From NCBI RefSeq assembly GCF_000698595.1, contig NZ_JFHC01000078.1:1-32404 (forward strand): a stretch of DNA of 32,404 nucleotides, read 5' to 3'. Positions 7,752 to 15,344 of the stretch are shown one piece after another. The position numbers and the translations under genes were made by a program. Source of the DNA: Caballeronia glathei. GTDB lineage: Bacteria > Pseudomonadota > Gammaproteobacteria > Burkholderiales > Burkholderiaceae. Positions within the stretch are counted from its first letter, which is position 1. Each line of letters begins with the position of its first letter. Below the pieces are notes generated by a model. It was not told the origin of the DNA. It saw only the letters and a list, made by a program, of their open reading frames with translations, and did not search any database.

Positions 7752-9536
7752 TCAGCGTCCAATCGCATACGCCTGCATCTGGCGCGGCGTGGCCGCCCCG
7801 CGCATCAGGCCGTTTCGGATTCCCACGGCGCAAACGCGGCCGAGCGACCACGGCTCGGCGACAGTGAGCTCATGGCCGCGCGCGCGCAATGCATCGAGCG
7901 TGCTCTGCGGGAAGCTGTTTTCGGCGGACATCTTGCCGAGCTGCATATCGCGCGGATAGAACGAGCCGGGGAAATGCGCGGTCTGGAACGAAGGCGAATC
8001 CACTGCGGCCTGCAGGTTCATGCCGCCATGCACGTGCCGCAGGAAGAGCTGGAGCGACCACTGGTCCTGCTGGTCGCCACCCGGCGTGCCGAATGCGGCG
8101 TATGGCTTGCCGTCGCGCGTAACGAGGGTAGGCGACAGCGTCGTGCGCGGACGCCGCCCCGGACCGAGCGATGACGGCAAGCCTTCTTCCATCCAGAACA
8201 TCTGGCCGCGCGTGGTGATGTTGAAGCCGAGGCCCGGCACGGCGGGCGACGCCTGCAGCCAGCCGCCCGACGGCGTGGCTGACACCATATTGCCCCACCG
8301 GTCGACGACATCCAGATGCACCGTGTCGCCACGCAGTTCGGGCAGCGGCGCAAACGTCGGTTCGCCCTGGCCGAAGCCACCCGGTTGCTGCCGGCCCGCG
8401 TTGGCGAGAATGCGCGCTGCGCGCGCCTCGCTATCGCCGAGACGGCCAGGCCGGAACTCAAACGATGCGCGCATCGGGTCGATCTGGCAACGTCGCGCGT
8501 CATTGTAGGCGTCGCTCAGCAGCACGTCTATCGGCACGTCGGAGAAGCGCGGGTCGCCGTAAAACACCTCGCGATCGGCAAACGCGAGCTTCGAACATTC
8601 GATCACCGTATGCACGAAATCCGGGCCCAACGGATCCATGCTCCCGAGATCGAAACCCTTGAGCAAGGCAAGCTGTTGCAGGAACATCGGCCCTTGCCCC
8701 CACGGTCCCGTTTTGTGGACCCGGAAGCCTTCGTATTCGTACGAGACGGCGTCCTCGTAAGTCGGTTCCCAGCGCGCGAGATCGGAGGCTTCGAGCAGCC
8801 CGCGATTGCGCCGCCCCGACGTGTCGAGCACGTCCGTCGAGCGGAAATACTGATCGATCGCATCGGCGACGAAGCCCCGGTAGAACGCCACGCGCGCGCG
8901 TTCACACTGTTGCGCGCGATCGCCGTGGGTATTGGCCTCGCGCAGGATGCGCCGATACGTGTTGGCGATGGCCGGGTTCGCGAACAGGTGGTTGGGCAGC
9001 GGAGCTTCGCCGTCGCGCAGCCATTGCTCGGCGGACGTATGCCATTCCGTTTTGAAGAAGTCCTTGATCGCCAGGATGGAAGCCGTCATGCGCGGCAGCA
9101 CCGGATAGCCGTGCTCCGCATAGCCGATCGCATAGCTCAGCACGTCTTCGAGCGGCAACTGGCCGTAGTCGCGCAGCATCATCATCCAGCCGCCGAACGC
9201 GCCGGGCACGACAGCCGGCAGCAACCCGGTGCCCGGCATGACGGTGAGCCCCAGTTCCCGCATGTGTGCGGTCGTCATGGTGGCCGGCGTCACGCCTTGC
9301 CCGCACACCACACGCACCCGCTCTTCCTTTGCGCTATAGAACACTACCGGCAGTTCGCCTCCGGGTCCGTTCAAATGCGGCTCGACGATCTGCAGCACAA
9401 AGCCCGCCGCCGCCGCGGCGTCGAAGGCATTGCCGCCTTTTTCGAGGACCGCCATCGCGGACGCGCTCGCCAGCCAGTGGGTGGACGCCACCATGCCGAA
9501 GGTGCCGATCAGTTCAGGTCGTGTTGTGAATGCCAT
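7752..9536 (-). CDS. Gamma-glutamyltransferase-family Ntn-hydrolase
   Basis: A 594-aa protein of the gamma-glutamyltransferase/acylase (Ntn-hydrolase) family, made as a proenzyme that cleaves itself to expose a threonine nucleophile. The cleavage site fits T405 in GDTVHLDVVD, followed by GNMVSAT and, later, the GTPGGDQQDQW motif. The N-terminal part has the expected MVAS..LAS..AMAVLEKGGNAFDAA pattern and NGPGGELP. No signal peptide is visible from the chosen start (MAFTTRPEL, 9536), so it may be cytoplasmic, which favours a catabolic hydrolase of an imported gamma-glutamyl or amide compound. An upstream in-frame Met at 9635 would place the operator at 9571-9590 inside the gene. First gene of the operon. 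Confidence 0.9.
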   Translation of the reverse strand: MAFTTRPELIGTFGMVASTHWLASASAMAVLEKGGNAFDAAAAAGFVLQIVEPHLNGPGGELPVVFYSAKEERVRVVCGQGVTPATMTTAHMRELGLTVMPGTGLLPAVVPGAFGGWMMMLRDYGQLPLEDVLSYAIGYAEHGYPVLPRMTASILAIKDFFKTEWHTSAEQWLRDGEAPLPNHLFANPAIANTYRRILREANTHGDRAQQCERARVAFYRGFVADAIDQYFRSTDVLDTSGRRNRGLLEASDLARWEPTYEDAVSYEYEGFRVHKTGPWGQGPMFLQQLALLKGFDLGSMDPLGPDFVHTVIECSKLAFADREVFYGDPRFSDVPIDVLLSDAYNDARRCQIDPMRASFEFRPGRLGDSEARAARILANAGRQQPGGFGQGEPTFAPLPELRGDTVHLDVVDRWGNMVSATPSGGWLQASPAVPGLGFNITTRGQMFWMEEGLPSSLGPGRRPRTTLSPTLVTRDGKPYAAFGTPGGDQQDQWSLQLFLRHVHGGMNLQAAVDSPSFQTAHFPGSFYPRDMQLGKMSAENSFPQSTLDALRARGHELTVAEPWSLGRVCAVGIRNGLMRGAATPRQMQAYAIGR

Positions 9537-9570
9537 ATGCTGTCGCCAGGTTCGCTTCGGCCGAGAATCT

Positions 9571-9590
9571 GAACCATTGAGTATTGGTTC
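9571..9590. promoter_or_regulatory. Putative GntR operator 2 (enzyme-operon side)
   Basis: Inverted repeat GAACCA / TGGTTC with an 8-nt spacer, followed by GAT. It lies 34 nt before the gamma-glutamyltransferase-family start codon. It closely copies the palindrome at 9715-9735 (same arms, same GGTTCGAT edge, one base shorter in the centre). Two copies only in this divergent region point to binding by the adjacent GntR-type regulator. Confidence 0.6.
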
Positions 9591-9655
9591 GATGGATTGA
9601 TGAAGAGAGCCGCTACGCCGCTGGCGGCTGACCAATGTCGGAATGGCACAAGATT

Positions 9656-9675
9656 ACTGCACCATAAAATGCAGT
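9656..9675. promoter_or_regulatory. Second palindrome in the divergent promoter region
   Basis: Inverted repeat ACTGCA / TGCAGT with an 8-nt AT-rich spacer (CCATAAAA), midway between the two operator copies. It could be a site for another regulator or part of a promoter: on the minus strand a weak TTGCAC, 17 nt, TAATCT pair can be read across it, each hexamer matching consensus at only half its positions. Confidence 0.3.
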
Positions 9676-9714
9676 GCAATCCATCCCGTGAGTGTCCGGT
9701 CTTCTGCTAGAGTT

Positions 9715-9735
9715 GAACCAATTAATCATTGGTTC
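9715..9735. promoter_or_regulatory. Putative GntR operator 1 (regulator side)
   Basis: Perfect inverted repeat with 8-nt arms GAACCAAT / ATTGGTTC and a 5-nt spacer. It ends 10 nt before the regulator's start codon and directly follows an extended -10-like TGC-TAGAGT (9705-9713), so an occupied site would block transcription of the regulator gene. This suggests autorepression. Confidence 0.62.
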
Positions 9736-9745
9736 GATTAGCGAC

Positions 9746-10402
9746 ATGGAAAATCCCGCCCTCGACAAGCTGCTCGATTACGTGTCGCAGTGCAACCTGA
9801 GAGACGGCGACCCATTGCCGCCCGAAAGAACGCTTGCAGAAACGCTCGGCATCAGCCGACGGGACCTGCGAGGCGCGTTGGCTTCGATGGAAGCGTCTGG
9901 TCGAGTGTGGCGCGGCGTGGGACGCGGCACCTATCTCGGTGCGCGTCCGCTCAAGTTCGCACCTTCATTGCGCAGCTTGCGCACGGGATCGAGTCCCGCC
10001 GATATCGCTGAAATGCGGCTCATGCTCGAACCGGCGCTCATCGAACTCGCCACCCGTAAGGCGAGCCCCGACGAACTCGCCGAACTGGAGAAGTGTGCGA
10101 AGCGCAATGCGATTGCGCGCGACGATGACGAGTGGCAGCAGTGGGACCACCGCTTTCATCTGCTGATCGCGCAGGCCACGCGCAACACGGCGATCATCGC
10201 GCTGATGGACGTGGTCAACGGCATGCGCATGAAGCCGAACCTTCGCGAGAAGACCGCGGATCAGGATACCCGGCGGCATTTCGCGCAACAGCATCAGGCC
10301 ATCGTGTACGCGATGATGGAGCGAGACGGCGAAACGGCGGCGGCGCGCATGCGCGATCATCTGCTGAACGTGCAATGGCGCATGCCTGCAAAGCCGGAGT
10401 GA
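9746..10402 (+). CDS. FadR-subfamily GntR transcriptional regulator
   Basis: A 218-aa regulator. Residues about 5-70 form the winged helix-turn-helix (LPPERTLAETLGISRRDLRGAL, then a wing with GRVWRGVGRGTYLG). Residues about 90-210 are the helical FCD ligand-binding domain, with histidines in HRFHLLIAQATRN and QQHQAIVYAM and in MRDHLL that usually hold a metal ion. ATG at 9746 (MENPALDK) was chosen; an in-frame GTG at 9692 would extend through the palindrome. It is divergent from the gamma-glutamyltransferase/permease operon and probably represses both directions through the two palindromes, released by a carboxylate-type ligand. The ligand is unknown. Confidence 0.93.
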   Translation: MENPALDKLLDYVSQCNLRDGDPLPPERTLAETLGISRRDLRGALASMEASGRVWRGVGRGTYLGARPLKFAPSLRSLRTGSSPADIAEMRLMLEPALIELATRKASPDELAELEKCAKRNAIARDDDEWQQWDHRFHLLIAQATRNTAIIALMDVVNGMRMKPNLREKTADQDTRRHFAQQHQAIVYAMMERDGETAAARMRDHLLNVQWRMPAKPE

Positions 10403-10521
10403 GGGCGCCGGAAATGTGCGGTGCCGGATGTGAGCGTTTCCCGGGGCGGTAGAACGGTTGCTCGCCATCGTCTACGCCAATTTCATCGCAGTGCCGCGGT
10501 ACTCCGGACGGTCCAGTAGCA

Positions 10522-10551
10522 GCCAGCCCGCTTACCTCCAGCGCGGCTGGC
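10522..10551. terminator. Hairpin between convergent genes (a)
   Basis: Arms GCCAGCC / GGCTGGC pair over 7 bp around a 16-nt loop, in the gap between the convergent GntR-type regulator and encapsulin genes. There is no T-tract. It could end either transcript. Confidence 0.3.
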
Positions 10552-10556
10552 CGCCA

Positions 10557-10594
10557 CGGTGCCCGATGCGAAGCTCTTCAGGAACGGGGCACCG
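10557..10594. terminator. Hairpin between convergent genes (b)
   Basis: Arms CGGTGCCC / GGGCACCG pair over 8 bp around a 22-nt loop, ending one base from the encapsulin stop codon. There is no T-tract, so terminator activity is only inferred from its position. Confidence 0.3.
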
Positions 10595-10595
10595 C

Positions 10596-11396
10596 CTATC
10601 GATCCACCACGGCCACCGACGCCTCGCTCGTCAGCATCAGGAATGTCAACGTCTCACGCAGATAGAGTTGCACGGTCGTGTCGGTGTGGCTCGAGTATCC
10701 GATCGATACGTCCTGTCCGATATGCAACTCGTAGTCGCCGCCGCGCGTCGAGAGCACGCATCCGCCCTCGATTGCGGGCGCCCAAATGATGTCGCCGTTC
10801 ACGATTCGCTTGATGTGCTCGATGATCGGATAGCCCTGATCGCTCGACTCGCTGAGCGCCGTGTAAGCATCGGCGCCGAGCACCACGGAATAGGGACCGT
10901 CGACGCCCGCAAGCCGCAGCGCTTCGAGCGCCTGGGCAATGGCGTCCGGATAGTTGCTGATGTCCGCCGGCAAAGCGAGCGACGGATTCGACGAACCGTC
11001 GCGGATACCGATGATGCCCGCGGCCTTGTAGCCATCGAAGATCGCGCCGTCTTCGGCCAGCGCCAGCGCTTTCGCAGCATCTTTCGCGGGTTGCCAGTCG
11101 CCGTCATTCGACCCGCGCTCGACGCTGTCGATGGACTCGCGTTCCAGCGTGAACGGCACGGTCAGTTGAACCAGCGACTTCACTTCATACAGTTTCGCGC
11201 CTACGCCTTGCTTCGGCGCCGTGATGGTGGTCTGATGCCCCGTTCCCACGCCGGGCAGATCGGTGCCGCCGGGCGACGTGACGTCGACCACGCGGCGCCC
11301 GCCGACGGAGCGCTTGAAGGTGCGCGCCACTTCCGCTTCGATCTGCGACCACGCGGAACTGGAGATCGGGGCAAGCTCGCGATGCAGGTTATTCAT
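10596..11396 (-). CDS. Family 1 encapsulin shell protein
   Basis: A 266-aa encapsulin (linocin_M18/CFP29 family), which self-assembles into an HK97-fold protein cage in the cytoplasm. Family hallmarks are the N-terminal LHRELAPISSSAW..IE.EV..TFKRSVGGRRVVDV, the E-loop region, YEVKSLVQL, PFTLERESID, the central EDGAIFDGY and GIIG segments, and the terminal DTTVQLYLRETLTFLMLTS. Length is typical of family 1. It overlaps the upstream DyP peroxidase gene by 8 bp, so the two are co-translated, and the DyP carries the docking peptide. The cage therefore probably encloses a peroxidase involved in oxidative stress. Downstream are two hairpins before the convergent regulator. Confidence 0.96.
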   Translation of the reverse strand: MNNLHRELAPISSSAWSQIEAEVARTFKRSVGGRRVVDVTSPGGTDLPGVGTGHQTTITAPKQGVGAKLYEVKSLVQLTVPFTLERESIDSVERGSNDGDWQPAKDAAKALALAEDGAIFDGYKAAGIIGIRDGSSNPSLALPADISNYPDAIAQALEALRLAGVDGPYSVVLGADAYTALSESSDQGYPIIEHIKRIVNGDIIWAPAIEGGCVLSTRGGDYELHIGQDVSIGYSSHTDTTVQLYLRETLTFLMLTSEASVAVVDR

Positions 11397-12447
11397 GTTG
11401 GGACGTTCCTTTGAGAGAGCCGATGTTCAGTGTGCCGTCGCCGCGCGCCTCGTCGGGCGCGGTGCCGGCAGGCTGCGGGTCAGCGCCGGGCGCGGCGCTT
11501 GCCGGATCGCGATCGGCGAGCGCTTCGAGCAACGAAGCCGATGGAATGAAGAACAAGCCGCCCGTCACCGCGCGGCTATAGTCCAGAAGCCGGTCGTAAT
11601 TGCCCGGCGGCCGGCCGATGAACATGTTCTCCAGCATCTGTTCGATCGGACTGGGCGTGCGGGCGTACCCGATGAAATAGGTTCCGAATTCCCCCGCGCC
11701 CGGCCGGCCGAAGGCCATGTTGTGCCGCAGGATCTTCACCTCCTCGCCGTTCTCCTCGATGGTGGTGAGCGAGCTGTGCGACGAAGACGGTTTGACCGAC
11801 GCGTCGAGCTCGATGTCCGAGAGCTTCTTGCGCCCGATGATGCGTTCCTGTTGTTCGACACTCAGCGCGTTCCAGGCCGCCATGTCGTGCAAATACTTCT
11901 GAACGATCACATAGCTTCCGCCCGCGAAGGCGGGATCTTCGACGCTGATCGTCGTGAAATCGACGGCCTCGCGGCCGGCCGGATTTTCGGTTCCGTCGAC
12001 GAAGCCGACGATGTCGCGCAAGTCGAAGTAGCGGAAGCCATGCACTTCGTCGACCACCGACACCGCACCGCCGAGCCGCTCCAGCATCTGTGCGGCGAGC
12101 TCGAAGCAGAGGTCCATGTGGTCCGCGCGAATGTGCATCAGGATATCGCCGGGCGTGGCGACGGCGTGGCGCGCGCCTGAACGTATCTCGCGAAACGGAT
12201 GCAGCGAAGCGGGACGCGGTGGGCCGAACAGCCTGTCCCAGGCGTCGGAGCCAAAGCCGCACACGCACGAGAGGTTGGCGGCGGGTGCGCGCATGCCCAC
12301 TGCGCGAACGAGGGCGGCGATGTCTGCGCACCATCCGCGCACGGTGTCAGCATGCGCGCTGCCGCTTTCGACCTTCGCGACGATGAAGATCGCGCTTCGC
12401 GTAATGGGATGACATACAGCTTGCGATTCGGGAATATCGTTGGACAT
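11389..12447 (-). CDS. Dye-decolorizing (DyP) peroxidase, encapsulin cargo
   Basis: A 352-aa haem peroxidase of the DyP family (B type by length and motifs). Visible key residues are the distal aspartate D151 in GFVDGTENP (GxxDG motif), the proximal haem ligand H224 in PSSSHSSL, and distal R241 with N243 in RHNMAFG. Most homologues have RDNMPFG, so D to H at 242 and P to A at 245 are departures next to the active site. Residues about 312-336 are a flexible Ala/Pro/Asp linker, and 337-347 (DGTLNIGSLKG) is the canonical encapsulin-loading peptide. The protein should be packaged in the adjacent encapsulin. The start MSNDIPESQ has no strong ribosome-binding site. Confidence 0.96.
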   Translation of the reverse strand: MSNDIPESQAVCHPITRSAIFIVAKVESGSAHADTVRGWCADIAALVRAVGMRAPAANLSCVCGFGSDAWDRLFGPPRPASLHPFREIRSGARHAVATPGDILMHIRADHMDLCFELAAQMLERLGGAVSVVDEVHGFRYFDLRDIVGFVDGTENPAGREAVDFTTISVEDPAFAGGSYVIVQKYLHDMAAWNALSVEQQERIIGRKKLSDIELDASVKPSSSHSSLTTIEENGEEVKILRHNMAFGRPGAGEFGTYFIGYARTPSPIEQMLENMFIGRPPGNYDRLLDYSRAVTGGLFFIPSASLLEALADRDPASAAPGADPQPAGTAPDEARGDGTLNIGSLKGTSQHE

Positions 12448-12824
12448 TCGAGGAAAAGGTGGCTGGTTGGCTCGGCATATATTACTCGCGCTGTGCGGAC
12501 CTTGTGTCGAAAGGTGGGGGTGGCCGGATCAGGCTCGGTCGAATCGTGGCTCGGTCGGGAACGTGTCAGGCGCGAGAAATATGGATGGGCAGGCACTGGA
12601 CGTATGTTGATCGAATGTACCGTCAGGAATTTTTCGACCTGGCGCGGGTGCGACAGCAGCTCCCAAACTGAAACGGCCATTCGAGCCCGGATCGGAAACC
12701 GATGCCGAAGCGCCCCAACCAGTATTCACTGATCGCTCATAGGCGGGCGATCACTTTCGCCGGCTATTGCCACATTCGACGAATCGTGATAGCAATGCGA
12801 TGTAATACTGCTCGGGAGATCGGC
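12448..12824. other. Divergent intergenic region, no supported gene
   Basis: This gap holds the promoters of the peroxidase-encapsulin operon (minus) and the lipoprotein gene (plus). It is less GC-rich just upstream of the peroxidase (CATATATTACT around 12475-12486), a plausible promoter location. No open frame here looks coding, and I see no clear palindromic operator. Confidence 0.35.
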
Positions 12825-13223
12825 ATGACCAAGGTGATGGTGGCTGCAATCTCGGCACTGCTTCTCTCGGGATGTCTGACCTCCCCGACGGAGCCAGTCA
12901 GTGCGATTCCTTCGCCCGTGTGCACGAGCGAAAGACAATGCGACGCAATGTGGGCGGCCGCGCAGGACTGGGTGGCTCACGTGGGGGGAATGCGCGTGGC
13001 GCGGGTATCGCGAGACTCGATCGCCACGTTCCTGCGCGCACCGGAAGACACGACGACCATGAGCGGAACCGTGACCAGGCAGCCGCTGAACGACGGGTCC
13101 TACCAGCTCGTCGCCCGGTTCGAGTGCGGCAATCGCGAACCATCCTGTGCGAGCCTCGAGACGAGCGGCGTCAATCTGTTCAACACGATGGTGTCGGCTG
13201 CCGGCGAGGGGTCCGACCGGTAA
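12825..13223 (+). CDS. Small predicted lipoprotein
   Basis: A 132-aa protein with a lipoprotein signal peptide: MTKVMVAAIS, a hydrophobic run, then lipobox LLSGC with the lipidated Cys at residue 17. The mature part (about 115 aa) has four further cysteines (VCTSERQC and ECGNREPSC), which may form disulfides in the periplasm. I recognise no domain; the MWAAAQDWVAHVGGMRVARVS stretch resembles small sbp-like lipoproteins of Burkholderiaceae, but this is a weak impression. ATG at 12825 has GGGAG about 8 nt upstream; a longer in-frame start would bury the signal peptide. It converges on the secretion operon with 24 nt between stops. Confidence 0.8.
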   Translation: MTKVMVAAISALLLSGCLTSPTEPVSAIPSPVCTSERQCDAMWAAAQDWVAHVGGMRVARVSRDSIATFLRAPEDTTTMSGTVTRQPLNDGSYQLVARFECGNREPSCASLETSGVNLFNTMVSAAGEGSDR

Positions 13224-13247
13224 CTTTGTCGATGTCCTTTGACTGGA

Positions 13248-15344
13248 TCAGAAGCCGCTCTCGCGGACCAGCACCGCTGCCAGATGCGTCGCGCCTTCGA
13301 TCAGCCAGCTACGCCGCTTGCCGTCGATCTGCAACTGGCCGCGCGTTTCCCACAACCCGGGCGGGGCGCCATCCAGTTGCACGAGCACATGAAACATCGG
13401 CGGGTTCGGGCTCAGCGTGTCACGATCCGCGGCCACGGGCACCGGACCTTTATAGCGCGATGCCAGCATCGGATGGGCGAGTTCTCGCGCGCGAGTCGTA
13501 TCGATCGCGATGACGCGGCCATGAATCGGCACGGCCTGCCCGACCGGATAGAAGCGCGCATCGTCGCCCGCCGCCAGGCGCTGGACGTCATCCTGCCTGA
13601 CGTAGGCGTCCACTTGCCAGCGACCCGGATCGACCAGCACGCCCACGGGTTCCTTCGGACTGATCCACTGCCCGGAGCGCCATTGCGGATCGACATCCAT
13701 CCACTTGCCCGCGAAGGGCGCGCGCAGTATCAGCCGGGCAATCTCCGTGCGGGCTGCCCGTGCTTCCTCGTACTGCACTCTGAGACGCTCGCGCGTGGCG
13801 GCCTGCTGATCGAGTCCGTCGGCATCCGCGATCAACCCGGACAACCGTGCTTCGTAACCCCGTATCCCCGCCTCGCTGCCGATCATGTGCGAAGCGATGT
13901 CCGGCTCGTCCATGACCATCAGCGTGTCGTCGGCGCGCACATCGCCCACCGGATGAATCGTCTGGATGCGCGCGGGAAACGGCACGAAGACGCGCAACTG
14001 GCGTTCGGTGCGCGCCACGCCTTCCGCGTGAATCTGCGTGCGCCACGGTAACGCGACGAGCAAAAGGAAGAGTCCCGCGATCGTGCATAACAGGACTTTC
14101 CGGCCTGCTCGGATGCGGCTGCGCTGAGTCCACCAGACGCTCAGTTCACGCGCGATGGGCATCATGATGAACCACGTCACTTCGACCACGAACAGGAACG
14201 CCCCGAGCAGCTTGAAGAAGAAGAGGTACACCGTGACCGCGATGCCGAGAAACAGCACCAGCCGATACAGCCACGTGAGGAACTCGAATGCAACGAGCAT
14301 CCGCCGATGCGATGGGCTGAATGTCTCGGGCCATTCGTCATCGAAGCCGAGCACGGTGCGCCGGATGCTCACGCGTGCGAGCGCGGAGGCGCGCTGATGC
14401 AGGTTCGGGAAATCGAGCAGATCGGACAGGATGAAGTAGCCATCGAAACGCATGAAGGGGCTCGCGTTCAGCGCCAGTGACAGCACCCAGCTCGTCGTTG
14501 CGAGGTAGAGCAGCGCATTGCGCAGCGGTCCGGGATCGCAGAGCGCCCAGCCGAGCGTCGCGAGCCCGGCGAGCGAGAGTTCGCAGAGAATGCCGGCCGA
14601 AGCGATGGCGAGGCGCTGGCGCGAACTGCGCAGCTTCCAGCTTTCGCCGGTATCGGTGTAGAGCATCGGCCACAACACCACGAACGCGATGCCCATGTGC
14701 GCGACCCGCAAACCCAGCCGTGTCGCGACGAGCGCGTGCGCCAGTTCGTGCATCGTTTTCGCGACGACGAGCGCCAGCGCGAAGCTGAGGAGGCCCTCGG
14801 TCGAGAACGACTCCACCACGGCGGCCGTGAAGGTGTCCCATTGCTGCATGACGAGCACGATGCCCACGAGACTGAGCAACACGACGACGATCGCCGCGAC
14901 CGGACTGAACAGCCAGTCGAGCCGGTTCGCCGCGCGTCTCAGAAACCGTTGCGGACGCAGCAGCGGGATCCGAAAGAACAGATAGTGATGCAGCCACCAA
15001 CGCCACGTCAGCCAGCCGCCGCGCCGGTCGCGCTGTTGAAGGCGAGCGAGTGTTTCGGGCGTGGGCCGGAGCAGCTCGTGCTGCTCGAGGAAGCGCCGGA
15101 AATCGAGAATCTGATCGAGGTCCGGGCGCAGCGCAGTCTGTTCGTTGATCTCCCTGCAGATCTGCGCGGGCGGTTTTTCCCAGCGCACGAGGATTTCGAA
15201 TTCGAGCCAGCCCACGCGATAAAAGCGGTTGAGCACGGTATCCTGAATCATCCACGAAGGCTGGCCGTCTTTTCCATTGGCGGCCTCCCCAAGACGAAGA
15301 TCTTCGCGCAGCGCGGGCGATGGCAGGTTCGGATCGAACGGCAT
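13248..15344 (-). CDS. M50-family membrane metalloprotease fused to HlyD-like domain
   Basis: A 698-aa inner-membrane protein. Residues about 30-95 form a small soluble domain (FYRVGWLEFEILVRW, then CREINEQT and FLEQHELL) that resembles PqqD-like modules. Residues about 145-440 hold some 8-10 membrane segments with the zinc-site motifs HELAH (199-203) and SPFMRFDG (third ligand D301), placing it with site-2-protease-like 'peptide zinc metalloprotease' proteins. After the last helix, about 470-698 resembles an HlyD adaptor: a half-lipoyl motif (FVPFPARIQTIHPVGD), a helical hairpin and the matching half (LRAPFAGKWMDV). ATG at 15344 shares a base with the preceding stop (TGATG). It is the last gene of the secretion operon and may act in place of an ABC exporter; that role is inferred. 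Confidence 0.88.
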   Translation of the reverse strand: MPFDPNLPSPALREDLRLGEAANGKDGQPSWMIQDTVLNRFYRVGWLEFEILVRWEKPPAQICREINEQTALRPDLDQILDFRRFLEQHELLRPTPETLARLQQRDRRGGWLTWRWWLHHYLFFRIPLLRPQRFLRRAANRLDWLFSPVAAIVVVLLSLVGIVLVMQQWDTFTAAVVESFSTEGLLSFALALVVAKTMHELAHALVATRLGLRVAHMGIAFVVLWPMLYTDTGESWKLRSSRQRLAIASAGILCELSLAGLATLGWALCDPGPLRNALLYLATTSWVLSLALNASPFMRFDGYFILSDLLDFPNLHQRASALARVSIRRTVLGFDDEWPETFSPSHRRMLVAFEFLTWLYRLVLFLGIAVTVYLFFFKLLGAFLFVVEVTWFIMMPIARELSVWWTQRSRIRAGRKVLLCTIAGLFLLLVALPWRTQIHAEGVARTERQLRVFVPFPARIQTIHPVGDVRADDTLMVMDEPDIASHMIGSEAGIRGYEARLSGLIADADGLDQQAATRERLRVQYEEARAARTEIARLILRAPFAGKWMDVDPQWRSGQWISPKEPVGVLVDPGRWQVDAYVRQDDVQRLAAGDDARFYPVGQAVPIHGRVIAIDTTRARELAHPMLASRYKGPVPVAADRDTLSPNPPMFHVLVQLDGAPPGLWETRGQLQIDGKRRSWLIEGATHLAAVLVRESGF

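Noticed and set aside
8316..9572. Long plus-strand frame of 418 aa
   Set aside because: It is fully antisense to the gamma-glutamyltransferase-family gene, is Arg/His-rich and has no recognisable domain; it is a shadow of high-GC coding sequence.
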